64,000 nt of DNA from Otatea glauca (GCA_036346275.1 JAYEVK010000409.1:1-64000), one strand, 5' to 3'. Counted from the first letter of the stretch, positions 49,995 through 63,041 are shown. Numbers and translations: made by a program. Notes: generated by a model not told the origin, from the letters alone.

Positions 49995-50330
49995 TTTGAA
50001 ATGCCCCGCCTTTTCTCACACCCAAATTTTCTAAGTCCCGGCCGACTTCGCAAGGCCGCAGCCTCGTTTCTCCTCCGCCGCGCCGCCGCCTCCGTTTAGA
50101 CTCCCGCCGCCGCTCCTCGCTGACGCCGCCGCCTCCTCCGCCACCCTCCGACTTACTCACCACCTCGCCGACGCCACCACCACAGGCGCTTAGCTGCTCC
50201 TCGCCGCCGCCACTCCACCCCCCCGCCAAGCCTTTCTACCACCCCGCCGACGCCTACTCCGCCACCAAAGCGCCACACACCGCCGCCCACCCAGAGGACC
50301 GAGGTATTTGAGTGCACGCGCTGCCCCTCC
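49995..50330 (+). other. GC-rich leader of the second CACTA gene
   Basis: After the repeat cluster the plus strand becomes C- and CCG-rich (50,036-50,330), like a 5' untranslated leader or first exon, and then returns to AT-rich DNA with intron character. The minus-strand frames here (94 and 99 codons) are glycine/arginine-rich artefacts of that composition. Confidence 0.4.
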
Positions 50331-51510
50331 TCTCTAGTTCTACGCCCACCACATGTTCGTGAAATGCCCACAATCACTGTGCTTGCTTGAAATTTTAATT
50401 CTAAATTAAACCAAAATGTATATTTTTCACTTAGTATGGAATTACGTAACAATACATATTTTCTTTTTATTATTTTGTTGTTTTTTATTTGATTTTGAAT
50501 TTCATTCTAGTTTAGGATTTGTATATTAATTTAACTACTAATTTGATCTAATTTTTATTTCAAATCTATGTTAATTTTCATTGTTAGTTTTTATTTAGTT
50601 TTGCATATCAATTTTAGGTAGAATTCATATACAAATCCAGCTTGATAATTTTTATCTGCTTGGTTGGTCATATAACTTCGCTTAGTTTTACACGCCACAT
50701 GCTTTAGAAGTTTACGCTTAGACTACCTTTCTTGCAAAACTTTGTCGGGTTTCGCATGTAAACCGTGACTTGCTAAACTTTTGATCCTTCTCATTGTAAA
50801 ATAACTAAATAAGTGCCTTGTGCGATCGTCCAATACAAGGTTGGACACCATTTATACCACATGATGAACTTACATATATACTCTCTTCATGTTATGTCGC
50901 TTGCACGTATATGGAATCAGACTACACACCAATCTCGTTACATTCTTTTTTGACACGTAATAAAGATGGGCCCGGAGGCTCCTACCGTGTTTATGTATGC
51001 ACGTATATATATAAATCTCTATAACAAATATCATTAAGCAAATGCTCCTAGCCAATCAAAGATTATCCGCCTATATTCTTCGCTTAAAGAAACATTCCTA
51101 GTTTGTGATAATTGGCACGATATATGTTCAAGATCATAAACTAGCATGTAGGGTTCTACCAGATAGATCTAATCATCACGATCAAAACGACTAACTAATA
51201 TGACCCATCGCTCTAATAGAAAGGCACATGATCCTAGCGCTGTTCCCGATTATAGTTTTATACAACACAAGGATCAAACACGGTCAATGTTGCACATTTA
51301 CTTTTGACACGTAGTCCCCGTGTGTATGTTCTGGTGTATTTCTTGTTCTTGTGTCCACGAGTTCGTGTTTGATCCTTGGGCTAGTTCCAATACGCCGTAG
51401 TACTTAATGCTTGTCAGAGAAATTTATGTAATAATATGCTTGTGTTGTAATCAGTAATATGGTTGTTTCAAAGTAATATGATATTTATGTCAACATTTTT
51501 GCGGAATTAG
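50331..51510 (+). other. AT-rich intron-like stretch of the CACTA element
   Basis: No coding piece is recognised. It lies between the GC-rich leader and the first coding piece of the second gene at about 51,516 and may be a long first intron. Confidence 0.4.
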
Positions 51511-51515
51511 TAGAG

Positions 51516-54500
51516 ATGGCTAATCGTGACATGGTGACCCTACTGATGAGGGAGAATAGCTCGTTGGACTCCATCGCTACCGGGTACCATCAAGGTGATG
51601 GTAACGCCGCCGCCGGGCTAATGGTGGTTCCGTGAGGCCGCTGAGGCCGCAAATGATGAAGCCATTGACGCTGGAGCCGCCGAGTCCGTTAACACCGTTC
51701 CGCCAGATGAGGTACGTGCGTAAGAATATAATCCCCGTGAGACATGTTAATTAATCGCAATTCATTAATATAATACACTCGACACGCTTGTACATATGTT
51801 TATGTATTTCAAGCCCTGCATCGAGCAACCAATCCAAGCATCGGGACCTAACAAGAAGCCGCCCACGAAGCATGTGTTTACCGATGTTAACAACGGCGGG
51901 ATGCTTGTTGTTCTCTTTAGCAGCTTAATGCATAACAACGCTATGTTACCACGTGAGGGATCACGTCCCAATTAGCATCGTAAATGGGCCAAGTTCCTCA
52001 AGCTACCAAGGACCCGCCTGCAAGATATTAAGGAAAATTTCACATTTCCTCAAGGGTCCAAGACAAGGCCAAGAAATTTACTTTGAAGAAGATGGCAACA
52101 ATGTTTCAGCTTGAAGACGCCTCTCACCGCAAGTACGCAGTAGGGAGAAAGACCCGACTTCAACCAATTTCCTAAGTTGGCGGATCACCGAAGCATTCGA
52201 GGAGTTCAAGCCGCCACCGAGGGCCGTGCCACGAGTTAGAAGAACAAGGCCAATTCACGATGAAGAAATACCACCACCATCTTGGCACCAGTGGTTACAT
52301 CAAGGCTGTACCAAAATGGGAGAAGGGAAGAAGAATTAATGGCGAAGGACGCCACACCGCTACCGCCTCGGGGAACACCGCCGCGAATTGGTTCATGGGT
52401 CATGGGGAGCCTTTCAGATGACGGCAGCTTGGTGATAGCACCAGAGTACAAGAGGTCGCCAAAGGATTGTACAAGTCGTTGAGCGCCTCAGTGTACATTG
52501 GTGCGACAGGAGAATGACGAGCTAACACATGCCCTTGAAAACCCCGAGCACCTGTGACGGACACGAGGTATGGGCAAGTCGACGCCGTGGAAGTATGGTT
52601 TCGCTAAGGACGCATATACGCATGTGAGCCAGATAGAAGCAAATCAAGAGAATCACGTAAAGTGTACCAATTGGAACAAGAGCTCAGAGCAACCTGTGCT
52701 AGCATCGCGACATAGTTGCGCAACAAGTACAAATTGCCTCAAGAAGCTTCAAGGACTAGGTCCGAGCAATCACCGACGCCGTGATCGCCCTCCGCACGGC
52801 GAAGTAGTCGCTGGCCCACCGGGCCCCCGGCGACACCTTGCTATCCCGCTATCCCGTGGATGACATAAGGGTTCGCCGCCAGGTGAGCTGCACGCTGATG
52901 CGCCGAACCTCTCCATCAAGGTGGCTTACGGCATGGCATATCCGGTGGAGCTGGGCCGATGTTCCATCGCAACGAGATACCACCGTGTTACTCAAAGGTC
53001 GCGTGGAGGAGGTGCCGAGCGGATTTGAAGAACTTCACCGATATTGCCGGAGGCGACGACGTGACCAAGCTTGGACAGCCCTCCACAATATCATCCTTTG
53101 GCGCAAACGGTACATCATATTTCCGCCGCTATGGACGCACATCTCCACCACGGCAACCCACGCCTCCAACGCCACCGCCACGCAATGCCTCGCCAATAAA
53201 ACAGAGCGTAAGCCCTACTCCACCACCAAGCAGCCTCCCGTGTCTCCACCCGCCCACGCAGGCCCTACTCCACCACCAAAGATCTCAAACAAAAAGAACC
53301 CTCTAGGAAAACGCCCACCATCTCCTCCGAGGAAGAAGCTCGATAATGTAATGAAGGCTCCCCACCGCTCCCAAGAAGGCGGAGTCCACCGATCGGCCAA
53401 GGTAAAGGAACCTCCAAAGAGGGCATATGATATGAATAGGAGGAGAGTGACGCGGTCACTAAAAAATGTATGGCTGCACACTTCGCAAAAAGAAGGTAGA
53501 GCCAAAGGTACCAATCGATCCAAAAGCGCGAACACTTCGCGACATGCCGCAAAGTCATTGCCTCAGTGTGGCCCAACTATGAACGGACAATAATTAAGGC
53601 TACGTAAGAATAAACGTGGTCAAAGCGGTGGCAAAGAAGAAGAAGAGATACTAAGATCGAGAACCTCGAGAGGTTTATGAAGGAGGCAGACTCGGCCCAC
53701 ACCGCAGCTCTTGGATTAGCGATGATATCCCAATGGCAACAAAGGTCGATGGCAATTTCGGCTTGGGCCAGAGCCGATTGACCCAAATGAGATAAAGGAT
53801 CCGCCAACCAAGATGCGCAATTTCACGAATGGTACATGACAGAGTCCGCTCAAGGAAGAACGATGTTCCCTCCATTTCAAAGAAGATGATTTTTATCGGG
53901 GACAACACCATATGGCTCAATTTGACGACTTTTACAATATTTACCATGCCGACTCCATCAACGTGTCTCTCATGAGCCGCCGGTGCCCGTAAGTGTCAAG
54001 CTCATACTTTTACCGTGTGCTTCCTCGCATAATAAAATTGCAACTCTTAAACTTATACCTTTCTATGTAGAATGGAGATACAACGATGTAGAAAAGAGAA
54101 TATCTTCAACGTGGGCTTCATCGACCCGTAGATTGTTAACGAGTTCGCTTTGGATACAACCAAAGGATGTTGAAGATTACATTCTCGATGCATTCTTGGG
54201 AAGACTACAAACCGTATATACTTCGCCTTCAACTTCGAGTACGATATATACAACCTCTCATTCTTATATTTTCCAAAGCATTTATAATACTACTAGCTAG
54301 TTACATATATGTTACAATACATGAATAGGTTTCATCGATCCTTCTTGTCATCAGCTTGATAGCAGTTTGATCATTGTTCAAGACTCAAAAAGCACTCCGT
54401 GAAAAAATATCAATTTATCATTGACACCCTAAAATGTATATAGCACATATATATACGATAGTTTTCCTTATTATATATATTGAAATACCTTGCTAATTCC

Positions 54501-55070
54501 AACTCGATAATTACCATTCATACTAACGCATCACACAGGCATTCACACGGTTTCAAAGAAGCAACAAGGAGATTTCGAGAACGAATTTGATGTATAATTA
54601 AGCACTCGAGCACGATTAAAGAATATTAATATGCCGTAACAGTTTTTCATCCCAATAATCGTGTTCTTTTCAAATTTCATCGCAGTTCTACAAATGACGG
54701 TGGAAACAACTTATGTGGCTATTATGTGTGCCACTATATGCAAAGTATTACCCACGGTGATGTGCCGACAACCAACGCCGAGGTAGTGTGCATGTCAATT
54801 TCTTAGTACTTACACTTTAATAATTACATGTCCAGAGATTTATTTACCTCCCGCTTTGTCACCCAACGTCGATGTGCAAGGCGTGATCCCGCCGCACCGG
54901 TTGCAAGAATCCAAAACAACTCATCGGCTTTATTGTCGATTTAGATTGTATCCACCAAAGGCGAGTTTCACGCAAATGGTTGGAGAGATTGTCCTGAAAT
55001 AAGGACAGTGAACTGACATCGACGCCGACCAAGGGCATAAAGAGCGACGACGCAAGAAATGAGCTCAAGA
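51516..55070 (+). pseudogene. Second CACTA gene: Transposase_24-like region plus Ulp1/C48-like region, broken
   Basis: An ATG at 51,516 opens with MANRDMVTLLMRENSSLDS. At 52,090-52,420 come pieces typical of plant Transposase_24 proteins (HHLGTSGYIKAVPKWE, then GTPPRIGSWVMG). A proline-rich linker follows (about 53,130-53,330). From about 54,090 the sequence matches the Ulp1/C48 cysteine peptidase style found in some plant transposons: VGFIDP-like, then an IIVQDSKS segment with the catalytic Asp at 54,382-54,384, then NNLCGYYVCHYMQ with the catalytic Cys at 54,714-54,716. The expected His-Trp near 54,334 is out of frame ('catcgatcc'). Introns probably separate several pieces. The C48 domain would remove SUMO-like tags if active. 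As read, it is not. Confidence 0.65.
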
Positions 55071-55299
55071 TTCGCCTTTTATTCTTTGAAACTTGTGTAA
55101 AAGTGGCTTATTATTTCATGTGTTCATCAACTTATTCATTTTTTAGTCCAGAATTATCCAATGAATACTCATGACTAATATATATATATTTAATTATGTC
55201 AAAAAACTTATGAAGTTCTATTTATTTTAATTGTTAAAATCTATATCAAAACCCTCTCAAAACATATTCTATATTGAATATAATAAAACGCTATGCTAT

Positions 55300-55529
55300 C
55301 GACTCTTCACAAGCGATTGGTAACTCCAACCGCTGTGGAGAGCACCAACCGCTTTTGAGAGAACCTTCCACAAACGGTTGGTAACACCAACCGCTTGTGA
55401 AAATGTCGAACCACAAGCGTTCGAACTGCCAGATACCCGACGGGTATCACTTATGGTTGCTTACGAGCGGTTCTAAACCGCTTTTGAAAGCGGTTTCAAC
55501 CGCTTGTGCATGCCCGATCCGCAGCAGTG
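55300..55529. repeat. Right subterminal repeats and terminus of the CACTA element
   Basis: Inverted copies of the AACCGCTTGTG motif fill 55,305-55,515, for example CCACAAACGGTTGG facing CCAACCGCTTGTG (55,370-55,400). The element ends CAGCAGTG at 55,529. Confidence 0.75.
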
Positions 55530-56401
55530 GTAGCAGCGATATCTATCCAGTCAGCTGCGCGTGCGGGAACAAGCATAAGACGCCGGCGTGCTTGTCCGCA
55601 CGCGGCGAGCAGGCTGCACATTCGTGCCCCGAACTTCGCGCCGGCGGTGGGTTTCTGTGAGGCTGGTTTGGTTTTTGGTGGGAATTTCCGTCGCCTCGAA
55701 TTCGATTGCCCGTGCGGCCGTGTGTGCATGTGCGAGTTGTAGACGCGCGGCTTTCTTCTCAACGTTGCCTGGCTTGCGCAGCCCGTTATTCGCTGGCGTG
55801 GAAGCGTTCTTTTTACTTTAATTTTTAGAAATTTTAAAGTGTATTATACTAATATTATACTATGAGTAGTAAAAAATCTATCTATTGATTTGTTGAACTA
55901 CACTACTACCAGAGAAAGTATAAATAAATATTACTCTCTTCGCTCCCAAATACATGTCATTCTAGCTTTAAATTTTGTTCTAAATAATCGATTCTAAAAT
56001 TTCAAGATGACTTTTTACCATTTTTTCTTGTATACCCTACCTTTAACTATTTTTAATGTAATTTACTATCATGAATTAGAGTAAGATCAGCCATCAAAAG
56101 ATATAATAAATAGAGGGTTAATGAGGATAAAAGGACATAGTCTATTTTGGGCCTGTAACGGTTAAAGGTCATACATTGTTTTGGGCCTACAACTTTATAA
56201 TAAAAAGCCTATAAAGAAGAAAAAGACCCACAATCACTTACTCAAGCACGATCTGACCAGCTTTGTCGATGCGCCATCTATTAGCTCACACTGGCCACTC
56301 GATCAAGGATTCACCCGCCTCGACTAGATTAAACCGACGCAGATAGTTATCTCTCGCATGTGGATACTATATAGACAATTTTTCTTGGTAGGTTCAAATA
56401 A
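55530..56401. other. Intergenic DNA with small repeats, no gene
   Basis: GC-rich DNA to about 55,750 carries overlapping frames on both strands without known domains. The dispersed repeat shared with 7,430-7,575 follows at 55,839-55,929. At 55,933 'attactctcttcgctcccaa' resembles the start of a Stowaway-type MITE (CTCCCTCCGTCCC), but its right end was not found. Confidence 0.45.
55839..55929. repeat. Dispersed repeat, second copy (partner at 7,430)
   Basis: Same orientation as 7,460-7,562. Shared anchors are 'ttatactaatattatac' compared with 'ttatactggtagtatac', 'atttgtt', and 'gtataaataaat'. Confidence 0.5.
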
Positions 56402-59400
56402 TGTAACATCCCATAAAATTTAAAAATATGAAAAATAAAAAGTTTAGAATTTAAAATGGAATTGAATAAAAATTTCAATTGGAATCAAGATTTTAGTTTA
56501 AAATAAATATCTTTTCCTCTTTTTCTTGTATTCTAATTCTAAAAGAAAAGAATATTTCATTTATTAAAACTATTTCTTCCAAACAAACAAAATATAAAAA
56601 TAAATTTGAGATGTAATATTTAGTTTGAATTTGAATTTTCTGAGTTTTCTGAATTATTGGTTCTTCTTGAATTTTTGCTCTAAAAAGAAAAGTAATATCT
56701 ATTGAAATGGTAAAATGGTAAAAGTAAAAGATAAAAATACCGTATCAATAAAATCTGCAAAAATAATATTAAAATATTATGAACTGTCATAGACATGGAC
56801 ATGCTGTCAAAAGTGATCTGAACGCATTAAATAAAAGAAAAGATATTGTAATCTTGAAAAGATAATCAACAATCTGAAGTTGCAAGATTTCTTCAGAAGT
56901 TACCTTAACCTAACCTGAGTTAAAATTTTAACCTTGCCGACATGATTATATTATCTATGTCTGGTAAAAATATCAAGAATTTATCCCATAGTTTAATAAT
57001 TTTAGAAATTCATAAATGCATAATGAGGAAAGCTGAAAATTCAATGTCAGAATTATTAAAAATAAAATGTACAATTTAAAAATATGAAAATTTTCTATAA
57101 TGTAAATAATTCCATTTAAGATCTTCATAAAAAGTTTCATAAAATAATAAACTGGTTTGTATCTTAAATTAAATAAAAATAAGAATCAGCCAAAATCTAC
57201 AACAGTGCATTGTCAGATTTTTATAAATATTTTTATCAATAATTTTTATCTACAATTTTTAATGGACCTTATCTATTCCTTGCCGACCTACACAAAAGTT
57301 CCAGAAAATCTTAAGCCTGTATTCTGACCCAATCTTTTATTGTTCTCCGTGCTGTCCGTAACCTAGCCGAACTTTTCTCCTTCTACATCGCCATGTGGGC
57401 CCGCGGCTTGAGCTGACCTTGCCGACTTCCTCACCACCCCTGACTGCCATGTGGACCCTTGCCCCACTCGTCAGCCTTCTTCTCCCTCTCCCGAGCCTTC
57501 TCCCTTTCTTCTCTTCGTCACGCCTCACGCTACGAAAGCACACCGCACCGCCTCCGCCTTTTGCCTTGTTCAGACTGCAACTCGTCGCCCGAGCTGCCAA
57601 CTTGACCTTGCAGAGCACTATCCCGCTGTCCCTCTATCACCTCCTTCTCGCCGACTTGCTCATTCCCCGTGACCAAGCAACTCAATCCTCACCTCTCGCT
57701 GCTCTCGCCAATCCTCCGTCGCGAGATCCTACCATTGTTTTCCTTGTCGCAGCACGCTCAAGGTGCAAGTGGTCGCCGACCGCCCATCCTGTCAAAAGTC
57801 CGTCACGACACCATTCTTTCAAAGAATTGTCGCCACGGCAAGAAAGCCTTGCGCTGCGTTCGCCACCGCTTCCTCGCCGCTCAAATCCTATACCTCACCG
57901 CCTTGGTCATCTATTTAGCAACGCAAGTCTCGCCAAACACTTCCGCTCTCCTCCTAGCCTACCTCTCACCAAAATCGACCGGATTTCTCTGCTTTCCAAG
58001 TCCGAAATCGAGAATTGGGATAAAACCTCGATCACAACCCGATCAACAAGACTGCAAGAAACTCAACCCAGAGCTTCTACTCACCACCTAAAGTCCACCA
58101 CCACCGCAATTTGAGCTATTATTCCCGAGCACCGCCAAGACCGTGCTCCCTCCGCCACCCTCAGTGTTTCAGACGGTGGCGCCCTTCTCTGCTTCTCCAA
58201 ATGATTCAACCACAAAATGGATCTCTTGGGCCACCCCGTGCTCGAATCGTTACCCATTCGAGCTAAGCCGAGCTCATCTTCTTCTCCGCGAGCGCGCTCT
58301 TCTCCGCCGAAGCTGGTGGCGCACCGACCGGCCTCCTCCGCCAAACCGTAGCACTTCAGATGCGCAAAGGCATGCCGATTCTCATCGTGCCACCGATTCC
58401 GCCGCCCGGTGCTCCTCCGCCGGTGAGTCTCGCACCGCTTTCCTCGCTTCGGGTCACCGCTAAGCGGCCACGCTGTCATTCTCTCGAAAAGCAGCAGCCT
58501 CTCGCTGAGCGGTCCCGCTTGTCACCACTCGAGCGCTAGGAGTCATCGAGCCGCGGTCCCGCAGGCGGCCGCCTGCAGACACCTGGCCACGCCAAGATGG
58601 ACCCATCCGCCAATGATTCAACCCAGCTAAGCCTAAATCGGAAAGCGATTCGAGATCAAGACGACTTTCCAGTTTTGGTAATTTTTCTATTTTCTGAATT
58701 TTCTTAAACCGAATACATTCTTTTGTTCATATCTTTTGAAATATCAATCCAAATGAAATGAAATAAATTTATAAATTCATGATAAATTCAGTACCTTCAG
58801 AATATGCAATAATATTTTGAAAATAATCTCTAGGTAAATTTGAAATTCAAATTTGAATAGAAGGCCTAGAGATGTGCCAAATATAAAAATGTTGCAAAAG
58901 AACTTAGAATTGAATGAAACCAATTTTAATGGATTCCATATGTTACCAGCAACTCAATTGTATAAAAATATTTAGATTCTAACTTTGTTTGAATCATTTT
59001 CCATTAAAGATTGATTTCAATACTATAAATATTCAAAAACGCATAGTTGGTGCAAAAGGAATCTAAAGTAAGTCAAATTGATTTATAAATCATTAAATAT
59101 CAGTAGGCTACCTTATGATGCTAAAATAATTAAGGTATGAACTTGATTTAGACTTATTTTATAAATAGTAAACTATTCAAATGGAAAAGGGTATATATAT
59201 GAATAAGTGCATACAATAGTCCGTAGCGATAAATAGAGGTATATGCAAAGTATCTAATGAATTCAAAAAAAAGACAAGAATGAGTAATTTATCACCATTT
59301 AAATGTTTGAAATAAAATATCATATATGCATAAGTTTGAATTACATTAAGAGCATAGGCCTTGTGTATATGGGAAAATGTATACATGGAGAGATAATGAA

Positions 59401-61799
59401 AGGTATGATCATAATAAAGAACTAAATTTCCAAACATCTAATATAATCAAACTATTTTATTTAGCAAGAATCATTGCAATAAAGTCATAATCAATACTTA
59501 ACCAAATAGTGTATCTTTCGCAAACTAAATTCAAATTTGATAAAACCAAGTCCTGGTAACCTAAAAAGTATGAAATTAACTTGGAAATGTTCTTTAAAGT
59601 ATTAGACTATAATATTCTGAAGAAATAATCTTATTTCATCATGTTTTGCAAATAAATTAAATAAGTCCTAATCGCCAAGTAACCCTAAGTATTATGTTTT
59701 ATGAACTCAATCATATGAATAGGCGAACTTTGAAATAATAAACAAATATGTAATTTGTATCACCAGAACCTTCTTAAGAACCAAGAATAAATCCAATAAC
59801 TTTGTTCAATGGATCTAATAAATTCAAAGTCGCTTCTTATGCAAAATCAATTGAAAAGGATTAAGTGTTATTCATTTATAGTTTCCAGCTCAATTGTCTA
59901 ATATGTTAATTCTATTAATCCAAATAATTTTAGCATCTATAATTCGAAGTTATAAATGCAAGAATTTATAATTTTAGCCTCTTGAATTCGTAAATCAAGA
60001 ATAGATAATCTATCAAAGAAACCATGCTTTCTTTATCATAAGACATTAACAATATGTTTGTATAATTATCTAAATCACAATATCTTGAAATCATTCAATC
60101 AGAACCCTAAAACATTCCTGTTTTCTTTAATGAATTTTTACTTGGTTTTCTATCTGTTTTTTTTTGCCCTTATTAAAGTTGGATATTTGCTATATTTCGA
60201 TTGAACGACGTAGAATCCGACTTCTTTCCTCCGTCGCTGCCTCCATCACCGTGGCTTCGCTTCGTCGTAAGCAATAAATAAGCAAGGCAAGCAAAACCCC
60301 TTGATCATATTGATCCCAGCTTTATAAATGTTTTCATTAAATGTCTTATTGCATACTTTATTTTATTAAAGTCTGCTATAATTTGGGTAATGATAGTTGT
60401 ACCAAGAGACTTATATAAGTAGAAAATTGTGAACCTTGAAAACCCTAGAATAGCTTAGACACTATTTAATGTCAATCTGGGTTACTCACATTTAGTGAAA
60501 TGCTTAGCCAAAGCTAAATGAAGATAAAACTGTGACATGATTAAAGACTTTGGACATGACATTTTAATGGGTATGACCATTTTTATGGTTGGTGTTTTGT
60601 TGGAAAATAAAATAAAACTATGGTTTAGATGCGGCAATTATTGGCAATAGCCGGAGTGCATGTCTTTGCACGAGTGTAGGGTGGAGATTATTGCCCGTGT
60701 CGGATTAAGGACCGAACTATGGGTTGTTTTCGTGCCAAGAATTACCGCACAACCACAAGTGTTGGTATGGGACAGCCTTAAACCAATTAAGTTATCTAGT
60801 TTAACTTTGTACATTGAAGGTCGGAGCAAGACGAGCTGCTTCTTAATGAATTGCTCAAGGACGCCCACACCGAGGTGATCATGGATCAAACGCTTATCGA
60901 TACACCGTGTACGCCGTGACTGGGAAGTTCCATCATTTCTATGCTCGAGTTCTTCCGCTATAGTATGGGTTTTACGTCCCGAGCTGGTGCAAAGTTAACC
61001 TAGGTAATGTAAAGGTTTTCGTCATGAACATTCCGCCACTACGCTAAAGGTGCGTGAACTATGCGGCAAAAGGAAAAGGTCATGACTTGTGGGTAAAGAT
61101 GTACACCGCAGAGTGTCAAACTTTTCAAAAGCCGCACTCGCGTTATGGGAACTTGGTAAAGTCATCACATAGTTAGCGCTTTGTTATTTTCATAAAATGC
61201 GTTTCTACTGTGTTGGTGAATTCTACGGGTGTCAGAGAACTGGTTTTGTGGATATGGTCGATACCTGTGTACATGAGATTTATTTATATTTACATTCTGT
61301 TACTTTCAGATTAAATTGCTTTTACTTAAATTCCGCTTTGCAATCTACTATTATGTATTTATATTTCAAATCAGCTTTATGCAAACTAACCATACTAGCC
61401 TTTCCTTTGAAATGGCTTGCATATATCATAGGCTTTGCAAAAGTCTTGCGGAGTACGAAAGTACTCACCCTTGCTTAATTGTTGTTTTTAGGTGAAGAAT
61501 CGATTAGCTCGATGAAACATAATTGTCGCAGATTCGGATATTGACGATGAATTTCTAGGATTATGCCTTGTCAGTTGCCTGAGGGATTGGATGGGCACAC
61601 TACAAGACTTTGCTTCTTTGCTGCTATAAACTCTGAATTGTAAGATTATTGTGTAAATTAGCTTCCGCTTTAATAATATAATGTATGGTTGTGATTCCAA
61701 TTGTTGTAAATGTGCGTACTAGCTACTGATCATGGGACTAGTACTGTTTGCACATAAGATTTCCATTTTTGCATTTATGTGAAAATAGGGGTCATTACA
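56402..61799 (+). mobile_element. Solo LTR of the same Ty3 family, plus strand, very long form
   Basis: It starts TGTAACATCCC at 56,402 and ends GGGGTCATTACA at 61,799, flanked by AATAA on both sides (56,397-56,401 and 61,800-61,804), a perfect 5-bp target duplication. At 5,398 bp it is among the longest solo LTRs one would expect for this lineage. The part at 60,400-60,760 is nearly the reverse complement of LTR C at 44,700-45,070. A GC-rich core lies at 57,340-58,660. An AT-rich segment at about 58,700-60,200 has counterparts in the solo LTR at 21,608-26,268 (for example 'taattttagcatctataatt') but is mostly absent from the array LTRs. The 239-codon frame at 57,395-58,114 is a serine/proline-rich artefact of the core. 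Confidence 0.9.
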
Positions 61800-61804
61800 A
61801 ATAA

Positions 61805-62500
61805 CTGGCCAGAAGTTATCCCAAAAAGGCATCTCCAATAAAGAGACACCTCTTGGGCAGAAGACACCCTTTTAAAGCACAACATTCGCCTCTTAATTTC
61901 AGATAAATAGGAGGCCTGCATTAGGCATTTAGATTGAGATAGATTCACATGTTATACTTTTTTTAAATCATTCAGTTAATAAGAAAGCAGTTCTTTATTT
62001 CTCTTTTCGTAATCTCTGACCATAGAGGCTCGCAACTATTTTCATTCATAAGTTCGGTCTAAAGACCATAGATTTTAAACATCGACAGGGGTCGACAGAG
62101 GTAATGTAGTGTTTTGTATATATATGTTGTTGAAAGTACAATAACCTAAAATAACATCTATTTATAAACAGGGAAAGTACCTAATCTGATCTATTAGATC
62201 AAAATAATCCGTGAAGGAGCTTAATTTTAATACAGCTTATCTGCCATGTTCGGCAATTCCATGGTCTAGTAGTTCTCTTTCTCCATTGGGCCTTGCCCAA
62301 TGGTTTTTGACAAGGCAGACGCGGGGAGTATTCTGGCAACTCGCTCGGAGCAATGCTCGGACGGACCGCTGTTACCACGTGCACATGCCGCAAAAACCAA
62401 CAAGTTTGACCAGGAAAAATGGGAAGAAAGAAACCCAGAGGTGATGCGGCAAGAGTTCGTCGGATTGCTAGGCCTTCATCCCAAGCTGCCCCTATTAGGA
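61805..62500. other. Intergenic DNA, no gene supported
   Basis: No exon or known repeat was recognised. Short frames at 62,199-62,518 on both strands have no known domain. 'cattgggccttgcccaatgg' at 62,284-62,303 is a good inverted repeat of unknown meaning. Confidence 0.4.
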
Positions 62501-62782
62501 TGGAATAGAGATACCTAGATGGTCGTGTTAAACGGATCGGCCCAAGGTTTGGTACCGTTGGACCGATCTAGACACGGTCTGAACTGGCCATAAACGAGCA
62601 GTGTTGGAATGGTCCGATAGCCCGTGTCGTGTTTAGGTCGGTTCGCACGGTTCGATATGATTACAGCCCGATTCGCCCAGCACGACCCGCTTTTTCAAGA
62701 AAAAATAGTCGATTATAATCGCTTTTAGTCATTAGAGGTTTTAAAAATTCAGAAAAATCCAAATAAATTCTAAATTTTTTCC

Positions 62783-62790
62783 TATAAATA
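62783..62790 (+). promoter_or_regulatory. TATA box of the hAT element
   Basis: TATAAATA is followed by 'ggtaatagacccc' and a pyrimidine-rich leader, 252 bp before the transposase ATG at 63,042. Confidence 0.55.
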
Positions 62791-63041
62791 GGTAATAGAC
62801 CCCTCATTTCCCCACCAAAGAAACTTACAATCTCTTTTCTTCATTCTTTTCCAAAATTCTCTTGTTTTAGAGATAATTTGGCAAAATTCAAAATGGTTTT
62901 GCCAAAATTCAAAATTCAAATTCGACTTCTAGCTTCTGACAAGAAATCAAGGTAATAATTGTTATTTAATTTTTTACTATTCTTATTATGTTAAACGATA
63001 TTAAAGTACTAATAGTGTAATTATTTATTGAAGTTTTCTTT

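Larger units (their letters stand above)
47578..55529 (+). mobile_element. CACTA (En/Spm) element, 3' part, cut on the left by LTR C
   Basis: Coding pieces of a TNP2-type transposase start immediately at the LTR boundary, in mid-protein. They are followed by a repeat-rich spacer, a second ORF and a right terminus whose reverse complement begins CACTGCTGCGGATCGG (55,529 inward). Inverted subterminal repeats precede the terminus. The 5' part of the element, with its left terminus, is not found on the other side of the Ty3 array. The sequence at 55,530-55,532 is GTA, but the 3-bp duplication cannot be tested without the left end. Confidence 0.8.

Noticed and set aside
52838..53593. 251-codon plus-strand frame
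   Set aside because: It crosses the proline-rich linker of the second CACTA gene but changes character along its length; counted as part of that broken gene and not as a separate gene.
55933..56200. A Stowaway MITE beginning 'ctctcttcgctccca'
   Set aside because: The expected inverted right end and TA duplication were not found, so only a possible left end is noted.
57395..58114. 239-codon plus-strand frame
   Set aside because: Lies wholly in the GC-rich core of a solo LTR; serine/proline/leucine-rich without a domain, and overlapped by a 140-codon frame in another phase.
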